Shown in pieces: positions 56,849 to 64,000 of a DNA stretch of 64,000 nucleotides. The DNA is taken from contig JAKLIW010000001.1 of the NCBI GenBank assembly GCA_022709425.1, forward strand, positions 205,552 through 269,551, read 5' to 3'. Every line of letters begins with the position of its first letter. Within the stretch, counting starts at the first letter, position 1. The position numbers and the translations under genes were made by a program. The notes beneath the pieces were generated by a model. The model was not told where the DNA came from. It saw only the letters and a program-made list of their open reading frames with translations, and searched no databases. This stretch comes from a bacterium (lineage in GTDB: Bacteria > UBP6 > UBA1177 > JAKLFG01).

Positions 56849-57973
56849 TCAGATATACTTCCGGAACCGGACGACCGAGATGGCGAAGGTGACGACGCCG
56901 AGGATGGTGAGGGCGATGAAGTCATCGTAAAGTACCTCGATGCCGGAGCCTTTGAGGAAGAGCGAGCGCACTATCTCAAGGTAGTAGGTGAGCGATATCC
57001 CCTTCGAGAGATACTGGAACATCTCGGGCATCGAATCTATTGGGAAGACGAAGCCCGACAGATAGATGAAGGGCATCATGATGACAAACATCACCGTCAT
57101 CATCGCCTGCTGCTGCGTCTGCGATATGGTCGAGACGAGCAGTCCGAGCCCGAGGGTGTTGAACAGGAAAAGCAGTGATCCGACGAACAGCAGCCACCCC
57201 TGTCCCTTGAACGGGATGCCGAAAAGATTGATCGCCACCAGCGTCACCAGCAGTACCTCGATGAGGCCGATAAAGAGGAACGGCAGGAGTTTTCCGGCGA
57301 GCACCGGCAGTTTGCGGATCGGGGTGACCACGAGCATCTCGATGGTCCCCGATTCCTTTTCGCGGACGATCGCCATCGCGGTGAGCATGATGGTGATGAT
57401 CATGAGGATGAGCCCGAGCAGCGCCGGCACCATGAAGTGACGCGTGAGCAGTTCGGGGTTGTACCAGACCCGCTGGCGCAGATCGACACCGGGGATCGAC
57501 GCTATCCCGAGCGTCGCCATCCGTTCGACCAGTATCGCCGCCGAATAGCGCGCCGTTATCTGCACCGCGTAGGTGAACCCGTTCGAGGCGTAGTTGGTGT
57601 CGGAGCCGTTGATGAGCAGTTGCACCGCGGTCGCTTCCCCCCGCCGTATCTTCTCGCCGAACCCGTTGGGGACGACGAGCCCCACCTGTACGATGCCGCG
57701 GTCCATCGCCGGGTCGATATCGCGGTCGGCCGCCGCTTCCACGGTGCGGGTGAAGTAGCCGCTCCCGAAGAAATGGCCCAGATAATCGGCGCTCTCCTCG
57801 CTTTTGTCGTGGTCGCAGACCGCCACCGGGATGTCGGCAATGTCAAAGTTGGCGGCGTATCCGAGAACAATGAGCTGAACGATGGGCGCGACGAAAAGTA
57901 TCGGGAACATCTTTTTATCGCGCCGCAGTTGCATCAGTTCCTTGCGGATCATTTGCGCCAGCATCTTCCGCAT
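56849..57973 (-). CDS. ABC-2 exporter permease (YbhR/YhhJ type), second
   Basis: The 374-residue ABC-2 permease has one N-terminal helix (about 22-42), a large periplasmic domain (about 45-175) and five C-terminal helices. Motifs are the starting amphipathic region IRKELMQLRRDKKMFPILF and the EKESGTIEMLVVTPIRK coupling loop. It is the last gene of the operon and overlaps the first permease by one base. With two permeases and two ATPases, the system resembles E. coli YbhFSR plus the adaptor YbhG, which exports cationic drugs. Confidence 0.93.
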   Translation of the reverse strand: MRKMLAQMIRKELMQLRRDKKMFPILFVAPIVQLIVLGYAANFDIADIPVAVCDHDKSEESADYLGHFFGSGYFTRTVEAAADRDIDPAMDRGIVQVGLVVPNGFGEKIRRGEATAVQLLINGSDTNYASNGFTYAVQITARYSAAILVERMATLGIASIPGVDLRQRVWYNPELLTRHFMVPALLGLILMIITIMLTAMAIVREKESGTIEMLVVTPIRKLPVLAGKLLPFLFIGLIEVLLVTLVAINLFGIPFKGQGWLLFVGSLLFLFNTLGLGLLVSTISQTQQQAMMTVMFVIMMPFIYLSGFVFPIDSMPEMFQYLSKGISLTYYLEIVRSLFLKGSGIEVLYDDFIALTILGVVTFAISVVRFRKYI

Positions 57974-59097
57974 CAGACGAGCCTCACTTTTTTCAACCGC
58001 ACCGCCGATACCACGATCATAAAGGTCGAGAAAAGGGCGAGCGCCAAGAGGTCGTACATCCCCGTCTCGAAGCCGGCGCCGCGCATCATGATGCCGCGCA
58101 GGAGTTCGACGAAATACTTCGCCGGGACCACCACCGTGATCGCCCGGATGACGGCCGGCATCCCCGATATCGGGAAGATGAAGCCCGACAGGAGAAGCGA
58201 CGGCAGCATGCTCGAGAGCGCCGCGACGAAGAAGGCGACCTGCTGGGAGGTGGTTATCGTCGAGATGAGGATCCCCTGTCCAAGCGCCGCGAGGACAAAG
58301 AGAAGCGCCGCGGCGGCAAGCAACAGCATCGACCCCTTGATGACCACATCGAAAGCGACATTGCCGACGGTGAGGATGATGACGGTGCTCACCGCCGCGA
58401 TGGCGAGGTAGGGGAGCGTCTTGCCGACGATGACCGTCACGGCGTTCAGCGGCGAGACGAGGAGCTGCTCCATCGTGCCGCGTTCCCGTTCCCGCACCAC
58501 CGACAGCGCCGTCGATATGGTCCCGGTGATCATGAGGATGAAGACGATGAGTCCCGCAATGAGGAAAAGACTCGACTTGAGTTCGGGGTTGTACCAGATG
58601 CGGCCTTCGGGCGCTATCGGGAGCGACACCTTGCGTCCCATCCGCAGCGCCCAGTCGGCGACCACCCGCTGTCCGTAGGCGGTGGTGTAGGCCTGCAGAT
58701 AGCCCTGCACGATCGCCGCTTTTCTGCCGTCGGAGCCGTCGATGAACCCCTGCACCGGCGCCGTTTCGCCCCGCTCCAGCGCCTTTGCGAACCCTTCGGG
58801 GATCACGAGCGCCACCATCACCGTCCCGTCATCGAGCGCCGCGTCGAGGTTCGCGCGGTTCATAAACATCGTCTCGAGTTTAAAATATTCGCCGCCGGTG
58901 AGGGTGAGGGTCAGTTCGCGCGACCGCTCGGTCGAATCGAGATCGAGCACCCCGAGCGTCACATTGCGGACATCAAACGACAGGACATAGCCGAAGAACA
59001 GAAGCAGGAACGCAGGGAAGAAGATGAGCATGAACAGGCTTCTCGGGTCGCGCCCTATCTGAATGAACTCTTTTTTTATTACTGCGTGCAGATTCAT
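57973..59097 (-). CDS. ABC-2 exporter permease (YbhS type), first
   Basis: The 374-residue permease has the same plan as the next gene: an N-terminal helix (about 22-40, FMLIFFPAFLLLFFGYVLSF), a periplasmic domain and five helices. The coupling loop is ERERGTMEQLLVSPLNAVT. The ATG at 59097 overlaps the ATPase stop by 4 bp; the open frame upstream of it lies inside the ATPase gene. The two permeases probably form a heterodimer. Confidence 0.93.
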   Translation of the reverse strand: MNLHAVIKKEFIQIGRDPRSLFMLIFFPAFLLLFFGYVLSFDVRNVTLGVLDLDSTERSRELTLTLTGGEYFKLETMFMNRANLDAALDDGTVMVALVIPEGFAKALERGETAPVQGFIDGSDGRKAAIVQGYLQAYTTAYGQRVVADWALRMGRKVSLPIAPEGRIWYNPELKSSLFLIAGLIVFILMITGTISTALSVVRERERGTMEQLLVSPLNAVTVIVGKTLPYLAIAAVSTVIILTVGNVAFDVVIKGSMLLLAAAALLFVLAALGQGILISTITTSQQVAFFVAALSSMLPSLLLSGFIFPISGMPAVIRAITVVVPAKYFVELLRGIMMRGAGFETGMYDLLALALFSTFMIVVSAVRLKKVRLV

Positions 59098-60008
59098 CCT
59101 TTTTTCCCCGCGATATGAAGGAACACATCCTCCAGCGTCGGGGGCACCGGCTCGACCGCCGTGACGCCCTTCACCGTTCCGAAAAGCGATCCGGGGTCCG
59201 TTCCCGCGTCGGCCATGACATGGAGCGTGTCGCCGAAAAGGGCCGCCGACCTGACCGCCGGGATCGCACGCACCGCCGGGAGGAGAGAGGCCGGATCGGC
59301 CGCCTGCACCTCGTACAGCCGCCACGCCGCGAGCAGTTTCTTCAAACCCGCCGGGGTATCCTCGGCCACTATCTCCCCGTCGGCGATGAACGATATCCGG
59401 TGGCAGAACTCCGCTTCGTCGAGGAAGTGGGTCGTGACGAAAATGGTGGTCCCCGCCGCCGAGAACGAATAGATGAGATCCCAGAAGGCGCGCCGCTGTA
59501 TCGGGTCGACCCCGGCGGTCGGTTCGTCGAGGAAGATGATGTCGGGTTCATGGACGATGGCGCAGGCGAGCGCCAGCCGCTGTTGGAAGCCGCGCGGCAG
59601 GTCCCCCGCGAAGGTATTGCGCCGTTCGGTGAGTTCCAGCAGAGCGAAGACCTCGTCGCGCCGGGCCGTGAGCCGGGCGGGCGTCATCCCGTAGATGCCG
59701 CCGAAGAAATCGACATTCTCGGCCGCCGTCAGGTCCTCGTACAGCGAGAACTTCTGGCACATGTAGCCGATCCGGCGCTTGACCCCCTCGGGATCCTTCG
59801 CCACATCGACCCCGGCGACCAGCGCCGTGCCGCCGCTCGGTTCCAAGAGTCCGCAGAGCATCTTTATCGTCGTCGATTTTCCCGCGCCGTTCGCGCCGAG
59901 GAATCCGTATATCTCGCCGCGTCCCACCGTGAAGTCGATCCCCTTGACGGCGCGGAACGACCCGAACCGCTTCTCGAGTTTCGATACGGTGATGGCGTCG
60001 CCGTTCAT
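59094..60008 (-). CDS. ABC exporter ATP-binding protein, second
   Basis: The 304-residue ATPase has Walker A GANGAGKST, Walker B IIFLDEPTAG and the H-loop TTHFLDEAEF. The signature motif is atypical: DLPRGFQQRLALAC instead of LSGGQ. That alters one of the two composite ATP sites and suggests asymmetric ATP hydrolysis with the first ATPase. In E. coli YbhF both nucleotide-binding domains are on one chain; here they are split. It overlaps its neighbours by 4 bp on both sides. Confidence 0.93.
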   Translation of the reverse strand: MNGDAITVSKLEKRFGSFRAVKGIDFTVGRGEIYGFLGANGAGKSTTIKMLCGLLEPSGGTALVAGVDVAKDPEGVKRRIGYMCQKFSLYEDLTAAENVDFFGGIYGMTPARLTARRDEVFALLELTERRNTFAGDLPRGFQQRLALACAIVHEPDIIFLDEPTAGVDPIQRRAFWDLIYSFSAAGTTIFVTTHFLDEAEFCHRISFIADGEIVAEDTPAGLKKLLAAWRLYEVQAADPASLLPAVRAIPAVRSAALFGDTLHVMADAGTDPGSLFGTVKGVTAVEPVPPTLEDVFLHIAGKKG

Positions 60009-60928
60009 GCCGCCCTCCGCTGTTCGGTCAGCAGTTTGATGAAGACATCCTCCAGCGTCGGCCTGACCTTCCGGAACTGCGATACCCGCACCGGACCTTC
60101 CAGCGCTTTCTTGAGCGCCGCCTCCTCCGTCTCCTCCGCGAGTTCGACATGTATCTTATCGCCGAAGATCTGCACCGACCGGACCTCCGGCACCGCCTGC
60201 GCCAGTTCGTAGGCCTTCTTCACCGGGTCGCAGATGACCTCGACCAGATGTCCCGGGAACCGTTCCTTGGCGCCGCGCGGCGTCTCGACCGTGATGACCT
60301 GACCGCCCTCCATGAAGGCGACCCGCTTGCACCGTTCCGCCTCGTCGAGGTAGGGTGTCGAGATGACGATGGTGACCCCGCCCGCCGAGACCTCGGCGAG
60401 GATGTCCCAGAAATCGCGCCGCGCCACCGGATCGACGCCGTTGGTCGGCTCGTCGAGGAAGATGATCTCGGGGGTGTGGATGAGGGTGCAGGCAAGCGCC
60501 AGTTTCTGCTTCATGCCGCCCGACAACGCGCCCGACAGCCGGCCGCGGAACCGTTCGAGGTCCATGTAGTCGAGCAGTTCTTTCTTGCGCGCCGCATAGC
60601 CTTTCACGCCGTGTATCTCGGCGAAGAAATCGATATTTTCCGACACCGTGAGATCGCCGTAGAGCGAGAAACGCTGCGAGAGATAGCCGATCTTGCGGAT
60701 GAGTGCCATCTTCTCCTTCACCGTGTCGAACCCGAGGACGCGGCACGACCCGGCGGCGGGCGGCAGCAGGCCGCAGAAGATACGGATGAGCGTCGTCTTC
60801 CCGGCGCCGTCGGGGCCGACGATGCCGAAGATCTCACCCTTTTCGACCGTCAGATCGACCCCCGCGAGCGCCGTGACCTTGCCGAAGGAGAAGCGAAGGT
60901 CGGTGGCGATAAGGACCTCTGCTGTCAT
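60005..60928 (-). CDS. ABC exporter ATP-binding protein, first
   Basis: The 307-residue ATPase has Walker A GPDGAGKTT, signature ALSGGMKQKLALAC, Walker B IIFLDEPTNG and an H-loop region where the usual His is replaced (VISTPYLDEAER, Pro at the H position). Degeneracy in the H-loop here and in the signature of its partner fits a heterodimeric ABC exporter with one efficient and one weak site. It follows hlyD-like gene after a 56-bp gap that contains a hairpin repeat. Confidence 0.93.
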   Translation of the reverse strand: MTAEVLIATDLRFSFGKVTALAGVDLTVEKGEIFGIVGPDGAGKTTLIRIFCGLLPPAAGSCRVLGFDTVKEKMALIRKIGYLSQRFSLYGDLTVSENIDFFAEIHGVKGYAARKKELLDYMDLERFRGRLSGALSGGMKQKLALACTLIHTPEIIFLDEPTNGVDPVARRDFWDILAEVSAGGVTIVISTPYLDEAERCKRVAFMEGGQVITVETPRGAKERFPGHLVEVICDPVKKAYELAQAVPEVRSVQIFGDKIHVELAEETEEAALKKALEGPVRVSQFRKVRPTLEDVFIKLLTEQRRAA

Positions 60929-60937
60929 AGCTCAACA

Positions 60938-60962
60938 GGGCGTCCCGTTGGGGCGCCCCTAC
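60938..60962. repeat. 25-bp hairpin repeat, copy 2
   Basis: Same as 40023-40047 except for two bases that pair with each other in the stem (G-C changed to C-G). It lies between the adaptor and ATPase genes, inside the operon. Confidence 0.75.
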
Positions 60963-60970
60963 TATTCTGT

Positions 60971-60998
60971 TCACCGCTCACCGTTCACTTCTCACGCT
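60971..60998. repeat. Degenerate heptamer array (TCACxxx)
   Basis: Four 7-nt units starting TCAC span the 3' end of the adaptor gene, including its stop. The array is related in theme to 40607-40648. Confidence 0.45.
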
Positions 60999-61947
60999 CA
61001 AACACCACATCCACCGGCATCCCCGGCTTAAAGATCCCTTCCGTGTTGTCGGCGGTCAGTTCGATCCGGTAGACCGTTTTGACCCGCTCTTCCTTGGTCT
61101 GTATCGTTTTGGGCGTGAATTCGGCGACATCGGCGATGCGCGACACCTTCGCGGTGAGCGGTTTGTCGGGAAACGAATCGACACGCACGGATGCCTGCAG
61201 GCCGAGCTTCACCAGCCCCAGATCGCGTTCCGGCACGAAGGCCGTTATCTTGACCGTCGACAGGTCGGAGATGATGGCCAGCGTACTCCCCGGAGATGCC
61301 ACCTCGCCCGGTTCGGCGAGCCGGTGGAGCACCGTCCCGTCGCGCGGCGCATAGACGGTGCAGTCGGCGATCTTCTTCTTTAGTATATCGATGGCCGAGC
61401 GCGCCTGATCGTAGGCGGCGACCGCCGCGTCGATCTCCTCTTTCTGCGCGCCGTTCTGCGCCTTTTCATACTGTTTTTTTGCCTGTTCCACCTGACTTTT
61501 CGCTCGGTCGCGCTGGGTCATCATGTCGTCGAGATCCTTCTCGGTGACCGATCCCGCCTCCTTGAGCCGCGACAGCCGCTGATACTCGCGCTCGAATTTC
61601 TCGGCCGCGATCTCGGCCTGATTGACCAACTCCTTGGCGGTCGCGAGGTCTTCGCTGCGCGCCCCTTTTTTGACGAGCGCCAGTCGCGCTGAGGCGGCCC
61701 GCACGCCGGTGTCGGCCTGTTTCAACTGCAGTTCAAGATCGGCGGTGTCCAGCCGGGCGACGACCGCCCCCTTCTTCACCGTCATCCCTTCGACCGCGTT
61801 CATCTCGGTCAGCCGTCCGGCGACCAGCGGAGAGATACGCACCGTGTCGCTCTCGACCGAACCGGTCAGCACAATCTCGTTCACATTCTCCTTGCCGTTG
61901 CAGGCGGCAATGAACAGGAACACGACGAAAAGGAATATCTTTTTCAT
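60985..61947 (-). CDS. HlyD/YbhG-type periplasmic adaptor lipoprotein
   Basis: The 320-residue membrane-fusion protein has a lipobox IAAC (Cys16). The first half of a lipoyl domain (VAGRLTEMNAVEGMTVKKGA) is followed by a long coiled-coil hairpin (about 80-185). Then come the second lipoyl half (APRDGTVLHRLAEPGEVASPGS) and a beta-barrel domain. It links the ABC exporter to the outer membrane. It starts 4 bp inside the tetR-like gene and is followed by the ATPases. Lipid anchoring replaces the N-terminal helix of E. coli YbhG. Confidence 0.92.
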   Translation of the reverse strand: MKKIFLFVVFLFIAACNGKENVNEIVLTGSVESDTVRISPLVAGRLTEMNAVEGMTVKKGAVVARLDTADLELQLKQADTGVRAASARLALVKKGARSEDLATAKELVNQAEIAAEKFEREYQRLSRLKEAGSVTEKDLDDMMTQRDRAKSQVEQAKKQYEKAQNGAQKEEIDAAVAAYDQARSAIDILKKKIADCTVYAPRDGTVLHRLAEPGEVASPGSTLAIISDLSTVKITAFVPERDLGLVKLGLQASVRVDSFPDKPLTAKVSRIADVAEFTPKTIQTKEERVKTVYRIELTADNTEGIFKPGMPVDVVFEREK

Positions 61948-62534
61948 GAGACACCTCCTGCCCGCCGGTCGGCCGGCACGATGCCGTGGAAGAATATTCC
62001 GAAGAGCTGTCCGGCGAGTTCCGACGGCTTCATGTTGAGTTCAAGCATCATCGTCGGGTTGCCGATGCGGTTGATGACCAGCATGAACACCCGCAGGAAG
62101 AGATCGACATTGAGGTCTGCCCGCACCTCGCCGGTCTTTTTACCGCGCTCGATCACCTCTCCGATGTGCGAGAGTGTTTCGAGCCGCCGCTCCTCTATCT
62201 CTTTCCATATATCGGGCGACATCTTCATATCGAGCATCATCGGCTCCGAAACCTCGCGGCCAAGCGCGTGAAAAACCTCGACGACCCCGCCGAAGAACTC
62301 GGCGACGGTGCCCGACCCCTGCATGAGTCCCTTCATTCGCGCCATTTTCGGCGCCATGATGGTGAGGATGACCGCTCGCACCAACTCCTCCTTCGACGGG
62401 AACAGCGCGTACAGCGTTTTCTTGCTCATCCGCAGGTTCGCGGCGATCTCGTCCATCGTGATGCGCCGGAACCCGTATTGGTAAAAGAGCCTTTTCGCCT
62501 CGGCGACCACCAGTTCGCGGGTATCTTCCGCCAT
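61944..62534 (-). CDS. TetR-family repressor of the efflux operon
   Basis: The 196-residue regulator has an N-terminal TetR DNA-binding domain (about 8-55, LFYQYGFRRITMDEIAANL, then MSKKTLYALFPSKEEL). The helical ligand-binding domain resembles those of YbiH/CecR-type regulators, which control ybhGFSR in E. coli. ATG 62534 has GGAGG at 5-nt spacing, better than the ATG at 62546. It is first in the operon, and an inverted repeat over its promoter suggests autoregulation. Confidence 0.92.
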   Translation of the reverse strand: MAEDTRELVVAEAKRLFYQYGFRRITMDEIAANLRMSKKTLYALFPSKEELVRAVILTIMAPKMARMKGLMQGSGTVAEFFGGVVEVFHALGREVSEPMMLDMKMSPDIWKEIEERRLETLSHIGEVIERGKKTGEVRADLNVDLFLRVFMLVINRIGNPTMMLELNMKPSELAGQLFGIFFHGIVPADRRAGGVS

Positions 62535-62550
62535 GAGAACCTCCAAAACG

Positions 62551-62582
62551 AAGGAAACTTAAAACTCAAAATGCGTTTCCTT
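62551..62582. promoter_or_regulatory. Probable TetR operator
   Basis: Perfect inverted repeat AAGGAAAC / GTTTCCTT separated by 16 bp, covering the predicted transcription start and touching the -10 of the tetR promoter. A repressor bound here would block RNA polymerase. Confidence 0.6.
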
Positions 62583-62609
62583 TATACCCTTTCGTTTTCA
62601 AGATGTCAA
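62581..62609 (-). promoter_or_regulatory. Promoter of the tetR-hlyD-ABC operon
   Basis: On the minus strand TTGACA (complement of 62604-62609), 17-bp spacer, TATAAA (62581-62586). The start is near 62574, within the operator. Confidence 0.75.
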
Positions 62610-62620
62610 GGAGAATTTTT

Positions 62621-63490
62621 TTAGCGTTTGCGAAGCGCGATGCCCACTAATCCCATGAAATGTTTGAAGGAACGGAACGGTTTTCCCATCGCCCCCGAGA
62701 AACAGCCACAGTGTGCACAGTCGGCGTCGGCGAAACAATAACGCGGCTTCCAATTGATATCGAAGTGAAGTACCTGTTCCCGCCAGTAGCAGGCGTCGCG
62801 GTGGTCGCCCTGTTCGAACCAGTCGATCCCCGCCTCGGTTATCTGCAATATCCCCGGCTTCAGTCTCCTTACCCGGCGCAGTTCGTCGGTCATCTTTTTG
62901 CGCAGTTCCCGCGATATCGATCCGCCGCGATCCTGTAGCGTGGTGTACAGATTGCAGACGACCCCCGAGATGCCGATATCGTCGGCAAGGTTGACCACAT
63001 ATTCGAGTTCCCGATAGTTGTGCTCCATGAGTGTCATGTTGAAAACGACCCGCCGGTCGCCGGTCACCCGCGTTACTACCTGTTGAAATATTCCGGCACC
63101 GCGGATCGCGTCGTGGGTCGCTTCAGTACCGTCGAGCGAGACGAATATCCGGTGGCGATAGCTTTCCTTTTCGGGAAGCGGTTGCGTTCCGTTGGTTATC
63201 ATCTCGACGAAGGGGAATATCCGGTCGGCAAGCAGCACCACCTCGGGCCGCAAAAGTGGTTCGCCCCCCATCAACATCACTCCCCGTACCCCGCGGTCGT
63301 ATAATTCTCCGAATCTTTTTTTCCATTCGTCGATCGACGGCTCATTTTCCTGCGCCACCTCTTTACCGGCGAAATGATAACAGTGAGGACAGCGCAGGTT
63401 GCACTGTTCGGTGATGTCGACCTCGGCAAGGAACGGCCGGTCGACAACGCTTCTTTTCAATGCATAGTAAAGCCACAGCGGCACATTCAT
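62621..63490 (-). CDS. Radical SAM protein (SPASM/PqqE-like)
   Basis: The 289-residue protein has the radical SAM motif CNLRCPHC (in VDITEQCNLRCPHCYHFAG), the GGEPLLRPE motif and FVSLDGTEATHDAIRG, all typical of the MoaA/PqqE/SPASM group. The shortened C-terminal cysteine set (CYWREQ, YCFADADCAHCGC) probably binds one auxiliary [4Fe-4S] cluster. Peptide- or protein-modifying activity is typical of the group, but no substrate peptide gene is seen nearby. ATG 63490 fits a leaderless promoter; the longer reading to 63616 would overlap the divergent gene. Confidence 0.85.
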   Translation of the reverse strand: MNVPLWLYYALKRSVVDRPFLAEVDITEQCNLRCPHCYHFAGKEVAQENEPSIDEWKKRFGELYDRGVRGVMLMGGEPLLRPEVVLLADRIFPFVEMITNGTQPLPEKESYRHRIFVSLDGTEATHDAIRGAGIFQQVVTRVTGDRRVVFNMTLMEHNYRELEYVVNLADDIGISGVVCNLYTTLQDRGGSISRELRKKMTDELRRVRRLKPGILQITEAGIDWFEQGDHRDACYWREQVLHFDINWKPRYCFADADCAHCGCFSGAMGKPFRSFKHFMGLVGIALRKR

Positions 63491-63497
63491 GTTCCCG

Positions 63498-63526
63498 AGC
63501 CTAGCGGAACTTCCCACAAAAAGCAA
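63498..63526 (-). promoter_or_regulatory. Promoter of the radical SAM gene (leaderless start)
   Basis: On the minus strand TTGCTT (complement of 63521-63526), 17-bp spacer, TAGGCT (63498-63503), then seven bases to the ATG at 63490. The expected +1 is the A of the ATG. Confidence 0.5.
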
Positions 63527-63539
63527 TTTGATAAATAAT

Positions 63540-63567
63540 TTGCCAGCGGGGGAAAGTTCGATATACT
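63540..63567 (+). promoter_or_regulatory. Promoter of the MFS gene
   Basis: TTGCCA (63540-63545), 16-bp spacer, TATACT (63562-63567). The start is near 63574, and GGAGG lies in the leader. Confidence 0.6.
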
Positions 63568-63599
63568 TCAGCGACTTTTTACTCTCTTGGAGGGATTTC

Positions 63600-64000
63600 A
63601 TGAGTCTTGCGGACATGATTGTCTATTTTGGCGGTACCGGTTTCGGTATCATCTTCGTCGCCATCATCTGGAACTACCTGAAAGGTCTCAAGCAATCGCC
63701 ACGCGACATGTGGATATTGTTCGCCTATCTGGTGGTCACCTACATCGCCTATTCGTCGCAGAACTATTCGCTGACGCTCTGGCTTTCGGCCGACTGCGGG
63801 CTGGGCGATGTTGCGGCGGGAACCTATATAACCGTCTGGTCGATACTGCTGTCGATGGTCGGGATGGTGGCGGGGGCGCTGGTCGATACCATCGGCATCA
63901 AGCGTACCCTCTTCTTCAGCGTCACCTTCCTCATCATCGCCCGCGTGTCGCTCACTTTCATCACCGATCCGACGCTGGTCTTCATCGTCGGCTTCATCCC
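63600..64000 (+). CDS. MFS transporter (N-terminal part)
   Basis: The frame from ATG 63600 (GGAGGGATTTC before it) stays open to the end of the window. The visible 133 residues hold an extra N-terminal helix (about 6-26) and then MFS-like helices. The motif A region is LVDTIGIKRTLFFSVTF (variant of G-x3-D-x2-GRR), and YSLTLWLSADCGLGDVAAG precedes it. The substrate is unknown and the gene is truncated by the window edge. It diverges from the radical SAM gene. Confidence 0.75.
   Translation, partial: MSLADMIVYFGGTGFGIIFVAIIWNYLKGLKQSPRDMWILFAYLVVTYIAYSSQNYSLTLWLSADCGLGDVAAGTYITVWSILLSMVGMVAGALVDTIGIKRTLFFSVTFLIIARVSLTFITDPTLVFIVGFI

Noticed and set aside
63491..63616. Longer start for the radical SAM protein (GTG/ATG further upstream)
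   Set aside because: It would overlap the divergent MFS gene start and cover both promoters; ATG 63490 fits a leaderless promoter and the family N-terminus.

Overview
The window looks like a chromosomal segment of an uncultured, probably anaerobic, diderm bacterium. The long-form YidC, the lipoproteins with lipoboxes, a Blc-type lipocalin and a periplasmic adaptor all imply an outer membrane. Rnf, an Ehr/Hyf-like membrane complex, lysine 2,3-aminomutase and several radical SAM enzymes imply anaerobic, ferredoxin-centred metabolism. The DNA is mostly GC-rich. Many surface lipoproteins begin with Asp/Thr-rich linkers, and one has a Cys-rich CGNGIIDAGETCD-type repeat of the kind common in Myxococcota-like lineages. 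I do not assign a phylum.

Layout. 1-1638 (minus): start of an rnf operon (rseC-like, rnfB, partial rnfC). 1748-2176: a DUF2141 protein. 2173-12335 (minus): a surface-protein island with a 1756-residue lipoprotein, two LRR lipoproteins and a HEAT-repeat protein whose N-terminal half resembles eukaryotic lipid-transfer (vitellogenin-type) proteins, followed by a decayed second copy of the same three-gene series. 12492-15734 (minus): lysine 2,3-aminomutase with two tandem ATP-grasp ligases. 16093-23320 (plus): a six-gene Ehr-type complex that lacks the [NiFe] cysteines. 23334-24710: an apparent MgtE_N-CorA fusion. 25380-30392: a 1670-residue kelch-repeat lipoprotein. 30478-32834 (minus): rpmH-rnpA-yidD-yidC. 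33001-38863 (plus): a PNGase F-like lipoprotein, then an AmmeMemoRadiSam set (B, A, radical SAM) with two envelope proteins inserted. 39004-39236: a sigma-54 promoter driving an apparently non-coding, structured RNA with an intrinsic terminator. 40044-43532 (minus): lipocalin, DinD/BRO-like protein, exported nitroreductase, YkgJ-like protein and a HEPN/MNT toxin-antitoxin pair. 43592-47409 (minus): two paralogous exported proteins that share a C-terminal CGCS(L/V)VF tail. 47554-55189: TIM-barrel protein, MtaB, IscU, NifS/IscS, Fic, YggS and a DEAD-box helicase. 55369-62534: a lipoprotein, then a TetR-regulated ABC-2 efflux operon. 62621-64000: a radical SAM protein diverging from a partial MFS transporter.

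Regulation visible in the sequence. Many genes have near-consensus sigma-70 promoters (TTGACA, 16-18 bp, TATAxT). Three of them sit so close to the start codon that the mRNA should be leaderless. Intergenic regions carry two families of palindromic repeats. One 88-bp family occurs as two clear copies plus a more distant relative. The other is a 25-bp hairpin whose two copies differ by a compensatory base-pair change.

The strongest candidates for undescribed biology are the sigma-54-driven RNA, the duplicated lipoprotein/LRR/LLTP-like module, the KamA plus double ATP-grasp cluster, and the C-terminal CGCS tail.
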